From Blastococcus aurantiacus (GTDB taxonomy: Bacteria; Actinomycetota; Actinomycetes; Mycobacteriales; Geodermatophilaceae): a stretch of 64,000 bases of DNA. The stretch is from assembly GCF_900102425.1 (NCBI RefSeq), contig NZ_FNBT01000010.1, forward strand, positions 1 to 64,000. Reading direction: 5' to 3'. The notes beneath the pieces are model-generated. The model made no database searches. It had not been told where the DNA came from and was given only the letters and a program-made list of their open reading frames with translations. A program made the position numbers and the translations under genes. Below are positions 15,245 through 24,059 of this stretch, piece after piece. Every line of letters starts with the position of its first letter. Position 1 is the stretch's first letter.

Positions 15245-16392
15245 CGGGAGCTGTCCTCCAGGAGGTCGGGACGGTCAGGGGCTGGCGGGGGCGGGAGGAG
15301 GGATTGCGGAGGCGCGTCGGGGGTGGCGGCGACCACCGCCTCGACCCGGCGGAGCAGGTCCGCCTTGCTGGTTGCGTCCAGCCAGCAGGCCTCGACGGCG
15401 TTGGCGGTGAAGGCGGCCAACTGGTCGCGGCGGTAGCCGAGGGCGTGGGCGAGCACCCGGTAGTCGTGCGTGGGGTCGGTGCCGAACATCGGCGGGTCGT
15501 CCGAGTCGATGGTGACGAGCAGCCCGGCGTCGACCATCTGCCGGATGCGGGCGTGCGTGCCGTCGCCGCTGCCGGAGTAGCGGCCGATGTCGGAGCTCAC
15601 CGGGGTGCAGGTGAACGGGATCCGCTCGGCGACGCAGCGCGCGGTGATCTCCGGGTCGTCGACGACGTGGTAGCCGTGGTCGACGCGGCTGCAACCGAGC
15701 TCGTCCAGCAGCGTGAGCACGTGGGCGGGCGGGCCGGACTCGGAGTGCGCCGTCCGCCCGAGGCCGGCGCGACCGGCCAGCCGGTAGGCCTCGACGAACC
15801 GCCCGGGTGGGCCGTTGACCTCCGCGTAGTCCAGGCCGATGCCGACCACCTCGTCGATCCGGTGCTCGATCACCTGCTCGACCAGCTCCACCGCGTCGGC
15901 GCCGCTGCGCTCCCGGTTGATGCCGACGACGAGCCGGGCGTCGATGCCGGAGTCGGTGCGGGCGTCGCGGAGCCCGGCGACGACGCCCTCGAGGATCCGC
16001 GGGTACGGCACCTCCGGGTGACCCGGGGGGCTGAGCTGGATCTCGCGGTAGAGGACGTTGTGGTCCGCACCGCCGGCGACCAGCGACTCGTAGGTGACCC
16101 GGTGGAAGTCGTCGACGTCGCGGATGACCGAGCCGACGACGTCGAGCACCCGGAGGAACTCGCCGAGGTCCTCGTAGCTGCCGTGGTCGTACAGGTCGTG
16201 GGCCCCGCGGTCGAGGGGCACGCCGTGCTTGGCGGCGAGCTCGACCACCGTCGCCGGCGCCACGGTGCCGATGAGGTGGCAGTGCAGGCTCACCTTGGGC
16301 AGCGCGGCGACCATCGCGTCGACGGCCGGGTCGGCGGGGACGGGCCTGGAGTGCGGGGGATAGCCGGGTGGCCGCCGCTGGGTGTCGGTCAT
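15241..16392 (-). CDS. Adenosine/adenine deaminase family protein with altered motifs
   Basis: This 383-residue TIM-barrel deaminase has metal-binding His37-x-His39 (SLHCHL), His217/Glu219 (AHSESGPP), His240 (RVDHGYH) and Asp299-Asp300 (TIDSDDPPMFG). The layout matches adenine deaminases and 6-aminodeoxyfutalosine-type relatives. Two features are unusual. The acidic residue normally after CHL is Ile41 (HLIG instead of HLEG or HLDG). The HAGEEGPP motif is one residue shorter (HSESGPP). A modified purine or related substrate is possible. It overlaps its neighbours by four bases on each side, between a permease gene and a dioxygenase gene. The last 25 residues are a proline-rich tail. Confidence 0.8.
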   Translation of the reverse strand: MTDTQRRPPGYPPHSRPVPADPAVDAMVAALPKVSLHCHLIGTVAPATVVELAAKHGVPLDRGAHDLYDHGSYEDLGEFLRVLDVVGSVIRDVDDFHRVTYESLVAGGADHNVLYREIQLSPPGHPEVPYPRILEGVVAGLRDARTDSGIDARLVVGINRERSGADAVELVEQVIEHRIDEVVGIGLDYAEVNGPPGRFVEAYRLAGRAGLGRTAHSESGPPAHVLTLLDELGCSRVDHGYHVVDDPEITARCVAERIPFTCTPVSSDIGRYSGSGDGTHARIRQMVDAGLLVTIDSDDPPMFGTDPTHDYRVLAHALGYRRDQLAAFTANAVEACWLDATSKADLLRRVEAVVAATPDAPPQSLLPPPPAPDRPDLLEDSSR

Positions 16393-17240
16393 GCCCGGCC
16401 GGTCTGGCCGAAGCGGCTGAGGACGGCGGCCTCGACCAGCTGGGCCACGAGGTAGAGCAGCAGCGACACCAGCGTGATGACGACGACGAGCGCCCACACC
16501 TTGCCGATCTGGGACCGGGAGGCGGCGGACACGACCGCGTACCCGATGCCCTTGCCGGTGGCCAGCCACTCCGCGAGCAGCGCGCCGGTCATCGACGCGG
16601 GCACGGCGATGCGGACGGAGGCGAAGAACGCCGGCAGGGCGGAGGGGAACGCGACCTTGCGCAGCACCGACGCGGGGCTGCCGCCGTAGACAAGCACGAC
16701 GTCGCGCATCTGCGGGTTCACCGACCGCAGCCCGACGACGATGTTGACCAGCGCGGGGAAGAGCACCACGACGGCGCTCATGACGGCGACGATGGAGTAG
16801 CCGCGACCGACGAGCAGGATGAGCATCGGTGCCAGCGCGATCAGCGGCACGGTCTGCAGGATCAGTGCCACGGGCATGATCGCGCTCTCGGCGGCGCGGA
16901 AGCGGACGACGACAGCGGCCAGCACCACCGCGGCCAGCATGCCGGCGAGGAAGCCGATGCCCGCGTCGATCAGCGTGCGCCCGAGCAGCCCGGCGATCTC
17001 CGACCGCAGGGCCGCGGCGTCCTCGTCGAGGATGAGGATGTCGACGACGTCCATCGGCCCCTTGCCGACGTAGGTGGAGACGTCGAACACCTTCAGCGCC
17101 AGCACCCACAGGCCGACGACGACGGCGAGGACGAGGGCCATCGTGCCCACCGCCCGGAGCACGGCGCTCAGCAGCGGACGACGACCGGAGGGGGCAGGGA
17201 CGCCCGCCGTCGGGGCGGACATCAGCAGGTCGGCGCTCAT
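16389..17240 (-). CDS. ABC transporter permease (SsuC/TauC/ThiX type)
   Basis: This 283-residue protein has six hydrophobic segments and the BPD_transp_1 core. The EAA-like cytosolic loop reads VLVYGGSPASVLRKVAFPSALPAFFASVRIAVPAS, followed by [18 protein letters not shown]. It belongs to the permease type that works with NMT1/SsuA-like binding proteins. It is the second of two distinct permeases in operon C and overlaps the first by four bases. A heteromeric permease pair with a single ATPase is implied. Confidence 0.88.
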   Translation of the reverse strand: MSADLLMSAPTAGVPAPSGRRPLLSAVLRAVGTMALVLAVVVGLWVLALKVFDVSTYVGKGPMDVVDILILDEDAAALRSEIAGLLGRTLIDAGIGFLAGMLAAVVLAAVVVRFRAAESAIMPVALILQTVPLIALAPMLILLVGRGYSIVAVMSAVVVLFPALVNIVVGLRSVNPQMRDVVLVYGGSPASVLRKVAFPSALPAFFASVRIAVPASMTGALLAEWLATGKGIGYAVVSAASRSQIGKVWALVVVITLVSLLLYLVAQLVEAAVLSRFGQTGRA

Positions 17241-18028
17241 GCCGCTCCTCGGGACCAGGGGGTGACCAGTCGGGCGAACAGGGCGAAGAGGGCGTAGAAG
17301 GCACCGGCCACGAGGGCGCAGCCCAGGCCGATGGCCCAGGCACCCGCGACGTCGACGTTCTGCTGGGCGATCTTGAGCGTGATGGCCACGCCGCGCTGCA
17401 CCCCGCCGACGTACTCGCCGAGGATCGCGCCGAGGAACGCCAGGGGTGCGGCCACCCGCAGGGCGGCCAGCATCGCGGGGAGGGCCGCGATCAGCCGGAC
17501 CTTGGTGAGCTGGCGGACGGCACCGCCGCCGAAGACGCGGACCACCTCCAGGCTCGCCGGATCCGCCGAGCGGAGGCCGAGCACGGTGCCGACGACGGTG
17601 GTGAAGAAGACCGACAGCGCCGCGAGCGCCGTCGCGGTGCCGGCGCGGGTGCCCTCCTCGGGGTTGCCGATGACGATGAACAGCACCGGCGCGATGGCGA
17701 CCAGCGGCACGCAGTAGGTGATGACGGCGATCTGCATGACCAGCTGCTCGAGTGCCGGCACCAGCAGGGTGACGGCGGCGAGCGCGATCGCGGCCACCGT
17801 GCCGTAGGCGAAGCCGACCGCGGCCTCCTCCAGCGTCATGCCGAAGTGGGTGGCGTAGAAGGTCCAGCCGCGATCGAGAGCGGCCTCCACGACCCCCGCC
17901 GGTGAGGGGATGCGGGCGTCGGCGAGCACGCTCAGCACGAGCAGCTGCCAGACGGCGACCGCACCGAGCACGCCGAGCAGCCCGAGACCCGCGGAGCGCA
18001 GGGCGTCCCGGCGGAGCAGGGCGCTCAC
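17237..18028 (-). CDS. ABC transporter permease (SsuC/TauC/ThiX type)
   Basis: This 263-residue integral membrane protein has a BPD_transp_1 domain. The coupling loop is [35 protein letters not shown], followed by [20 protein letters not shown]. The GTG at 18028 overlaps the ATPase stop (GTGA) and puts the first membrane helix ([22 protein letters not shown]) at the usual distance. Its partner permease begins within its last codons. Confidence 0.88.
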   Translation of the reverse strand: MSALLRRDALRSAGLGLLGVLGAVAVWQLLVLSVLADARIPSPAGVVEAALDRGWTFYATHFGMTLEEAAVGFAYGTVAAIALAAVTLLVPALEQLVMQIAVITYCVPLVAIAPVLFIVIGNPEEGTRAGTATALAALSVFFTTVVGTVLGLRSADPASLEVVRVFGGGAVRQLTKVRLIAALPAMLAALRVAAPLAFLGAILGEYVGGVQRGVAITLKIAQQNVDVAGAWAIGLGCALVAGAFYALFALFARLVTPWSRGAA

Positions 18029-18882
18029 TCCGCGGCCGCCCCGCCGCCGAAGAGCAGCTCGGAGGCGTGGTCGTGCAGGGCGTGGAACTCCGGCGTCCGC
18101 ATGATCTCGGGATGCCGCGGGCGCGGCAGGTCCACGTCGATGACCTCGACGATCCGGCCGGGCCGCGCGCTCATCACCGCGACCTGGTCGGACAGGAAGA
18201 TCGCCTCGGAGATGCCGTGGGTGACCATCAGGGTGGTGGCCGGCTTCTCCGTCCAGATGCGCAGCAGTTCGACGTTGAGCCGTTGCCGCGTCATGTCGTC
18301 CAGGGCCCCGAACGGCTCGTCGAGCAGCAGCACCGACGGCTTGACCACCAGCGCGCGGGCGATCGACACGCGCTGCCGCATGCCGCCCGAGAGCTGGGCC
18401 GGCTTGGCCTTCTCGAACCCGGACAGGCCGACCAGGTCGATCAGCTCCGCCACGAGGGCGGCGTCCGGCCGGGCGCCGGCGACCTCGAAGGGCAGCCGGA
18501 TGTTGGCCTCGACCGAGCGCCACGGCAGCAGCGCCGAGTCCTGGAACGCGATGCCGAGGGCGTGCGCCCGGCGCAGCTCCTCGGGAGTCATCCCGTCGAC
18601 CAGCGCGGTGCCGTCGGTCGGCTTCTCCAGGCCCGCGAGGATCCGCAGGATCGTCGACTTGCCGCACCCCGACGGGCCGAGCAGCGAGGTGAAGCTGCCC
18701 TGGTCGGTGTGCAGGGAGGCGTCGGTGAGGGCCTGCACCTGCTTGCGGCCGGAGCCGAAGGACTTGGTGAGGCCCTGGAGGTGGATGCCGGTACCTCCGG
18801 CCGGCCGAGGAGCGGCCGGCCGGAGGGTCCCGGTCCCGGAGAACGATGTCCCGGAGAGCGATGTCTCGGAGAGCGAGGTCAC
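18025..18882 (-). CDS. ABC transporter ATPase (SsuB/TauB type)
   Basis: This 285-residue ATPase has Walker [11 protein letters not shown]-loop [14 protein letters not shown], signature [15 protein letters not shown], Walker [14 protein letters not shown] and the H-loop VTHGISEA. The first 35 residues are an extension made partly by three tandem 15-bp repeats ([16 protein letters not shown]). The GTG at 18882 follows GGAG by 7 bases. It powers the permease pair encoded downstream and lies 38 bases after the binding-protein gene. Confidence 0.9.
   Translation of the reverse strand: MTSLSETSLSGTSFSGTGTLRPAAPRPAGGTGIHLQGLTKSFGSGRKQVQALTDASLHTDQGSFTSLLGPSGCGKSTILRILAGLEKPTDGTALVDGMTPEELRRAHALGIAFQDSALLPWRSVEANIRLPFEVAGARPDAALVAELIDLVGLSGFEKAKPAQLSGGMRQRVSIARALVVKPSVLLLDEPFGALDDMTRQRLNVELLRIWTEKPATTLMVTHGISEAIFLSDQVAVMSARPGRIVEVIDVDLPRPRHPEIMRTPEFHALHDHASELLFGGGAAAE
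18832..18876 (-). repeat. Three 15-bp tandem repeats in the 5' end of the ATPase gene
   Basis: Units at 18862-18876, 18847-18861 and 18832-18846 differ by only a few bases and encode the pentads [10 protein letters not shown] and SFSGT. They keep the reading frame and lengthen a presumably flexible N-terminus ahead of the ATPase domain. Confidence 0.8.
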
Positions 18883-18920
18883 GGGTGTGCTCCGGTTCCG
18901 ATGGGAGGGGCAGGGGGCGG

Positions 18921-19976
18921 TCAGGCGCCGGTGGGCACCTCGGTGAGCTCCGGCTTCTCCTCGAGCAGCTCCTCGAGCAGGGAGAGGTCGAACAGGTCGT
19001 CGGCCTCGGTGACGCCGATGTCGGCGGCGGCCAGGGTCTCGAGCACCTGCCCGATGAGCTCGTCGGTGATCGTCAGCAGCCCGTTGGCCTCGACGTCGGG
19101 GGTGACGATGAGCGTGCTCTGCACCTCGGCCTGCTCGATTTCCTTCGCCATGTCGAGGTCGAGGTCCTTGCCGTACTCCTCGACGGCGAGCCGGGCGCCC
19201 TCTTCCGGGTCGCGCAGGTAGTCCTGCCAGCCGAGGATCTCGGCCTCCAGGAAGGCCTTCACCTTCTCGGGCTCCTCGGCGATCATCTGCTCGGTCGTGA
19301 TGATGCTCTCGGCGACGAACGGCAGACCGTTGTCCGCGAAGGGCAGGTTGGTCACCGCGTAGCCGGCGCTCTCCACCGTGATCGACTCGTTGGTGATGTA
19401 GGCCAGGAAGCCGTCGACCTCGCCGTCGATGAGCGGCGCGGGGTCGTACTCGACCGGCACCTTCTCGACCGAGGCGGGATCGATGCCGTTGACCTCGAGG
19501 AGCGCGTCGAACAGCGTCTCGTTGCCGCCGGCCTGGACGCCGATCTTCTTGCCGACGAGGTCCTGCGGCGTCGCGATGTCGCCGCCGTCGGCCATCGACA
19601 GGATGGTGAAGGGGTTCTTCTGGAACTTCGTGCCGATGATCTTCAGCGGCGCGTCCTCCTCGGCGATGACCTGTGCCGTGGAGACGGCGTTGCTCAGCCC
19701 GAAGTCCACCTCGCCGCTGGCCACGAGGGTCTCGATCGGGCCGGGGCCCGGGTCCATCGTCACGTCGGAGAAGCCGACGTCGGTGTAGTGGCCGTTGGCG
19801 TCGGCGAAGTACTCACCGGCGAACTCGGCGTTCTTCACCCAGGACAGCTGGAGGCTGACCGGGCCGAGGTCGCCGCCCTCGGCCGCGGAGTCCGACTCGT
19901 CGGAGCCGCCGCACGCCGTCATGGCGAGGACGGCACCGGTGAGCACGGCGGTGGTGCGCAGGGCGCGGTTCAACAT
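18921..19976 (-). CDS. ABC importer substrate-binding lipoprotein (NMT1/ThiY-like)
   Basis: This 351-residue protein has a lipoprotein signal with lipobox LAMTAC (Cys22), an acidic linker, then an NMT1/THI5-like domain: [55 protein letters not shown] and [13 protein letters not shown]. Relatives bind aromatic N-heterocycles such as thiamine precursors, riboflavin or nucleobases. With a deaminase in the same operon and purine catabolism next door, a nucleobase is the best guess. The first gene of operon C, it starts about 55 bases after the shared promoter motif. Confidence 0.88.
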   Translation of the reverse strand: MLNRALRTTAVLTGAVLAMTACGGSDESDSAAEGGDLGPVSLQLSWVKNAEFAGEYFADANGHYTDVGFSDVTMDPGPGPIETLVASGEVDFGLSNAVSTAQVIAEEDAPLKIIGTKFQKNPFTILSMADGGDIATPQDLVGKKIGVQAGGNETLFDALLEVNGIDPASVEKVPVEYDPAPLIDGEVDGFLAYITNESITVESAGYAVTNLPFADNGLPFVAESIITTEQMIAEEPEKVKAFLEAEILGWQDYLRDPEEGARLAVEEYGKDLDLDMAKEIEQAEVQSTLIVTPDVEANGLLTITDELIGQVLETLAAADIGVTEADDLFDLSLLEELLEEKPELTEVPTGA

Positions 19977-20034
19977 GTGCGACTCCAGGTCGGGAGAGGG
20001 GTTCTGCGACGGCGGGAGGCCCGCCGTCTCTCGG

Positions 20035-20064
20035 TGCTGGACGCTAGGAGCGGCGGGTTTCGGC
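20035..20064 (-). promoter_or_regulatory. Promoter C with shared GAAAC-N7-TCCTA motif
   Basis: On the minus strand, GCCGAAAC is followed by 7 bases and then TCCTAGCGTCC. The -10 is TAGCGT (ACGCTA at 20041-20046 on plus). The same arrangement occurs upstream of operons A (30374-30403) and B (33005-33034). GAAAC lies inside the 17-base spacer just upstream of the -10, and no -35 consensus is visible. It probably drives the ABC importer/deaminase/dioxygenase operon with a leader of about 50 bases. The rest of 19977-20137 shows nothing else. Confidence 0.6.
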
Positions 20065-20137
20065 CCTGGTCGACCGGCGTTTCCGGGCGGTTAAGGAAAT
20101 TCCCGTTGCAGGCCGGAACGACCGTTGCGCCGCCGGC

Positions 20138-20605
20138 TCAGTAGTCGACGCGCACCGGGTTGTCCCGCCAGGCCTGGAACGGGGAGCCGGCGGAGTGCAG
20201 GCGCAGCTCGTGGACGGCGGTGGGCCAGCCTTGCGGGGCGGTGGTGAGCAGCTCGTAGAAGGCGCGGTCGTCGAAGCCGCCGTCGGCGGCGTCGTCGCGG
20301 TTGGCGCAGAACACCACGCGGTCCAGCCGCGCCCACAGCGACGACGCCGCGCACATCGGGCACGGCTCGCAGGAGGTGTAGAGCGTGCAGCCGGTCAGCG
20401 CGAAGACGCCGAGCTCGCGGCAGGCCGCGCGGATCGCGGTGACCTCCGCGTGCGCGGTCGGGTCGAGGTCCAGGGTCACCCGGTTCACGCCGGTCGCGAC
20501 GACCGCGCCGTCCCGGACGACGAGCGCCCCGAACGGGCCCCCGCCGACCGCGACGTTCGCCGTCGCCAGGTCCACGGCGCTCTGCAGCCAGTGCTCGTCG
20601 GTCAT
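20138..20605 (-). CDS. guaD: Guanine deaminase (cytidine-deaminase fold)
   Basis: This 155-residue zinc deaminase has the HAEVTAIRAAC motif (zinc His and catalytic Glu) and SCEPCPMCAASSLWA (two zinc Cys). The C-terminal NRDDAADGGFDDRAFYELL and VDY ending resemble bacterial CDA-fold guanine deaminases, which convert guanine to xanthine. It is the last gene of operon A and overlaps the xanthine dehydrogenase gene by four bases, so its product would feed that enzyme directly. GGAG lies just upstream of the ATG at 20605. Confidence 0.85.
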   Translation of the reverse strand: MTDEHWLQSAVDLATANVAVGGGPFGALVVRDGAVVATGVNRVTLDLDPTAHAEVTAIRAACRELGVFALTGCTLYTSCEPCPMCAASSLWARLDRVVFCANRDDAADGGFDDRAFYELLTTAPQGWPTAVHELRLHSAGSPFQAWRDNPVRVDY

Positions 20606-23253
20606 CGCTGTTCTCCTCGGGTCAGGCGCCAGATGCGGTCCCGGCTCATGGGCAGCTCGTGCGGGCGGACGCCGACGGCGTCGCGCACCGCGTTGGCCAG
20701 CGCCGGCGCCACGGGGTTGTAGGGGGCCTCGCTCATGGACTTCGCGCCACGCGGTCCGAGCTCGTCGAACGTGCGGGCGAACAGCACCCGGGTGGGCGGC
20801 ACGTCGCCGATCTGCGGGGTGCGGTAGCTGCGGAAACCACGGGTGAGCACCTCGCCGTCGACCACCAGCACCTCCTCCTGGAGGGCCGAGCCGAGCGCCT
20901 GGGCGACGCCGCCCTCGACCTGGCCGCGCAGCTGCTCGGGGTTGATGACCACGCCCGCGTCGACCGCCTGGACCGAGTCGAGGATCCGCACCTCGCCGCT
21001 GGCCGGGTGCACGGCGACGCGGACGGCGTGCACGTTGAACGCGACCGAGCGCCGCCTGCCGTCGCTGCGCCCGGTCGCCGACAGCTGCCCCTCGAGACGG
21101 CCGAGTGCGGGAGGCCCGCCGAGCGCGTCGAGCTGCCGGCGCACCTCCTCGGCGGCGCGCTGGACGGCCAGGCCGGCCACCACCGAGCCGGTGGAGCCGA
21201 AGGCGCCGGAGTCGTAGCCGGAGGTGCCGGTGTCGGAGGGGACCAGGCGGACCCGGGCGGGGGAGACGCCGAGCGCCTCGGCCGCGAGCTGCGCGTGCAC
21301 CGTCGCGGTGCCGTTGCCGAACTCCGCGGTGCCCACCTCGACGGTCACGGTCCCGTCGGGGTCGAGCACGACCCGGGCCTCGGAGTGGTGGCCGCGCGGC
21401 GGGATGGTGGCGATCATCGCCATCGCCATGCCCTCGCCCACGGTCCAGCCCTCGCCCGGCGGCACCGCCGGTGCGGTGCCGGCGAGGGCCTGCTCGGCGA
21501 GGTCCAGGCACTGGTCCAGCCCGTAGCTGCCGAACTCCAGGTCGGTGGAGGGCGGCCCGTTGACGACGAGGTCGTCGCCGGGGACGACGACGTTGCGCCG
21601 GCGCAGCTCGTAGGGGGACAGGCCCACCTCCCGCGCCAGCTCGTCGAGGGCCGACTCGATGCCGAACATGACCTGGCCCAGGCCGTAGCCCCGGAAGGCG
21701 CCGCTGGGCGGGTTGTTCGTGTAGACGGCCTCCGCGTCGACCCGCTTGGCGGCGCAGCGGTAGACGGCTACCGACTCGTGCACGCCGTGGTACATCACGC
21801 CCGGGCCGTGGTTGCCGTACGCCCCGGTGTCGCTCAGGACGTCGACGTGCATCGCGGTGAGCCGCCCGTCGGTGTCCGCGCCCAGCCGCACCGACACGCG
21901 CATGGGGTGGCGCAGCGGCACCGCGGTGAACTGCTCCTCGCGGGTGAGCTCGAGCTGCACCGGCCGGGAGTCGCCCCGGTCGGCCAGCCGCAGCGCCGCC
22001 AGCGCGACGACGTCCTCCACGAGCAGCTCCTGCTTGCCGCCGAAGCCGCCTCCGACGCGGGCCGCGATCACGCGGACGCCGGCCGGGTCGCGGCCGAGCA
22101 CGTGGGCCAGCTCGTCGCGCACGAGGAAGGGCACCTGGGTGCTGGTCCGCACGACGAGCGTGCCGTCGTCGTCCACCCAGGCCCGCGCGCCGTGGGTCTC
22201 CAGGGCGGCGTGGGTGACCCGTGCGGTGGTCCAGGTGCCGCTGACGGTGTGCGCGGCGGTTGCCATCCCGGCCTCGACGTCCCCGACCTCGCCGGAGGTC
22301 CGGGCGACGACGTTCCGGCCGGGCTCGGCGATGCGGGACTCCGCGGCGTCCTTGTCCCCGTGCACCAGCGGCGCCCCGGGGGTGCGCGCCTCCTCGGGGT
22401 CGAAGACCGCCGGCAGCGGCTCGTAGGTGACGTCGACCAGCGCCGCGGCACGGTCGGCGAGCGCCGCCGACTCGGCGACGACGGCCGCCACCCGCTGGCC
22501 GCGGAAGCGGACCACGTCGTCGAACAGGCGGGTGTCGTCGGGGTCCTCCAGCCGGCTCTCGTGGCGGCCGGTCGAGTAGAGGACGCCGGGGGAGTCGCGA
22601 TGGGTCAGCACGAGGACGACTCCGGGGAGCGCCTCGGCGCGCGAGGTGTCGACGGAGCGGACGCGGGCGTGCGCGTGTGGGGAGCGCACGAGCTTCACGT
22701 GCAGGACGCCGGCCTCCGGCATGTCCAGCGTGTAGGGCTCCCGGCCGGTGGTGACGCGCGCCCCGGCGGGCGCGGCGACCGACGCGCCGAACGCCTCTCC
22801 GCAGCCCCCGCGGGTCACGTTCGCCCGGCCGGCGAGGGCGTCGCGGATCGACCGGTAGCCGGTGCACCGGCAGAGGTTGCCCTTGAAGCACCGGTCGATG
22901 TCCCCGTCCGGGACGGTGCCGTCCTCGTCGGCGAGCGCGGTCGCGGTGACCACCCACCCGGGCGTGCAGAAGCCGCACTGGAAGGCGGCCGCCTCGGCGA
23001 ACCGGCGCTGCACGGGCGAGGGCTCCTCGGGGGTGCCGAGACCGGCGGCGGTGGTCACCGTCCGGCCCTCGGCGCGCACCGCCGGGGTGATGCACGAGTG
23101 CACCGGCACGCCGTCGAGCAGCACGCTGCACGCGCCGCAGTCGCCGGTGTCGCAGCCCTTCTTGACCGCCGTCCCACCGGACGCGCGGATCCAGGTGCGC
23201 AGGCACTGCCCCGGCGCAGGCCGCCCCGTCACCGGGGTCCCGTCGAGGTTCAC
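20602..23253 (-). CDS. Xanthine dehydrogenase, fused [2Fe-2S] and molybdopterin subunits
   Basis: This 883-residue protein joins two domains that are often separate chains. Residues 1-150 carry plant-type cluster ligands Cys34, Cys39, Cys42 and Cys54 (GCDTGDCGAC) and second-cluster ligands Cys93, Cys96, Cys128 and Cys130 (CGFCTPG, CRCTGY). From about residue 160 comes the molybdenum domain, with GGGFGGKQE, GAFRGYGLGQ and the active-site Glu in GAKSMSEAPYNP. The usual context of that Glu is GVGEPP, so SMSEAP is divergent. Context (guanine deaminase, uricase) makes xanthine or hypoxanthine the likely substrate. The GTG at 23253 overlaps the FAD-subunit stop (GTGA). No XdhC-type maturation gene is present. 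Confidence 0.85.
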   Translation of the reverse strand: MNLDGTPVTGRPAPGQCLRTWIRASGGTAVKKGCDTGDCGACSVLLDGVPVHSCITPAVRAEGRTVTTAAGLGTPEEPSPVQRRFAEAAAFQCGFCTPGWVVTATALADEDGTVPDGDIDRCFKGNLCRCTGYRSIRDALAGRANVTRGGCGEAFGASVAAPAGARVTTGREPYTLDMPEAGVLHVKLVRSPHAHARVRSVDTSRAEALPGVVLVLTHRDSPGVLYSTGRHESRLEDPDDTRLFDDVVRFRGQRVAAVVAESAALADRAAALVDVTYEPLPAVFDPEEARTPGAPLVHGDKDAAESRIAEPGRNVVARTSGEVGDVEAGMATAAHTVSGTWTTARVTHAALETHGARAWVDDDGTLVVRTSTQVPFLVRDELAHVLGRDPAGVRVIAARVGGGFGGKQELLVEDVVALAALRLADRGDSRPVQLELTREEQFTAVPLRHPMRVSVRLGADTDGRLTAMHVDVLSDTGAYGNHGPGVMYHGVHESVAVYRCAAKRVDAEAVYTNNPPSGAFRGYGLGQVMFGIESALDELAREVGLSPYELRRRNVVVPGDDLVVNGPPSTDLEFGSYGLDQCLDLAEQALAGTAPAVPPGEGWTVGEGMAMAMIATIPPRGHHSEARVVLDPDGTVTVEVGTAEFGNGTATVHAQLAAEALGVSPARVRLVPSDTGTSGYDSGAFGSTGSVVAGLAVQRAAEEVRRQLDALGGPPALGRLEGQLSATGRSDGRRRSVAFNVHAVRVAVHPASGEVRILDSVQAVDAGVVINPEQLRGQVEGGVAQALGSALQEEVLVVDGEVLTRGFRSYRTPQIGDVPPTRVLFARTFDELGPRGAKSMSEAPYNPVAPALANAVRDAVGVRPHELPMSRDRIWRLTRGEQR

Positions 23254-24059
23254 GGTGCTCCGTCCGCGAGCTCGGCGCAGACCTCGACCGCGAGGCGCGC
23301 GGTCTGGGCCGCCCGCCAGTCCGGCGCGCCGTGCGGATCGGCGTACCAGCCCACCCGGGCACCGGCGTCCGCCACGGCGTCCCGCACCGCGGCCTCCGGG
23401 GAGCCGACAGGGACGGCGACGACGACGGGCCGGGGCACGGAGCCGGTGAGCGTCAGGACGACGGAACCGGGCTCGGCCCGGCCGATCACCAGCGCGCCGG
23501 TGCGACCGTGGGTGGTCAGCGAGGCACGCCGGAGCGCCGTCGGACGGGAGAGGGCCGCGGCGGGCAGGTCGACCGCGCGGACGACGTCGCCGGGCCGCAG
23601 GTCCACGACCTCCGGGCCGCGTACGAAGTCGGTCACGGGCGTGCGCCGCTCCCCGCCGTCGGGGGTCCAGATGACGACCTCGCCGTCGAGCGCCGCCGTC
23701 AGCGCGATCATGGCGCCGGCCGGCAGCGCCAGGCACAGGTTGCCGCCCACGGTGGCGGTGGACTGGACCTTGAACGACATGAGCAGCGCATCGGCGCACT
23801 GCCGGATCAGCCCGGCCCCGGGCCACGGCGCCTGCTGGGCTTGCGCGATCGTGCAGGTCGCGCCCAGCCGGAGGCCCCCGTCCGGGAGGTCCTCCCACGG
23901 CGCCCACCCGAGCGAGGTCAGGTCGACCAGGCCGGTGACGTCCGGCTGCGGCGCGGAGAACAGCCAGGTCCCGCCCGCCAGTACGTGCTCGCCCGGCCGC
24001 AGGGCCAGGTCTCCGCGGTCGACGGCGAACCGGTGGGTCTCCACCCGGGTCAGGTCCAT
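23250..24059 (-). CDS. Xanthine dehydrogenase FAD-binding subunit
   Basis: This 269-residue protein resembles the CoxM/XdhB FAD domain. LAGGTWLFSAPQPDVTGLVDLTSL is the first FAD loop, and LLMSFKVQSTATVGGNLCLALPAGAM contains the ATVGGN motif of the second. A degenerate CO_deh_flav_C region follows. It would pass electrons from the Mo/Fe-S chain encoded downstream to NAD+ or another acceptor. The ATG at 24059 lies 10 bases inside the regulator gene, and its stop overlaps the fused subunit gene. Confidence 0.82.
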   Translation of the reverse strand: MDLTRVETHRFAVDRGDLALRPGEHVLAGGTWLFSAPQPDVTGLVDLTSLGWAPWEDLPDGGLRLGATCTIAQAQQAPWPGAGLIRQCADALLMSFKVQSTATVGGNLCLALPAGAMIALTAALDGEVVIWTPDGGERRTPVTDFVRGPEVVDLRPGDVVRAVDLPAAALSRPTALRRASLTTHGRTGALVIGRAEPGSVVLTLTGSVPRPVVVAVPVGSPEAAVRDAVADAGARVGWYADPHGAPDWRAAQTARLAVEVCAELADGAP

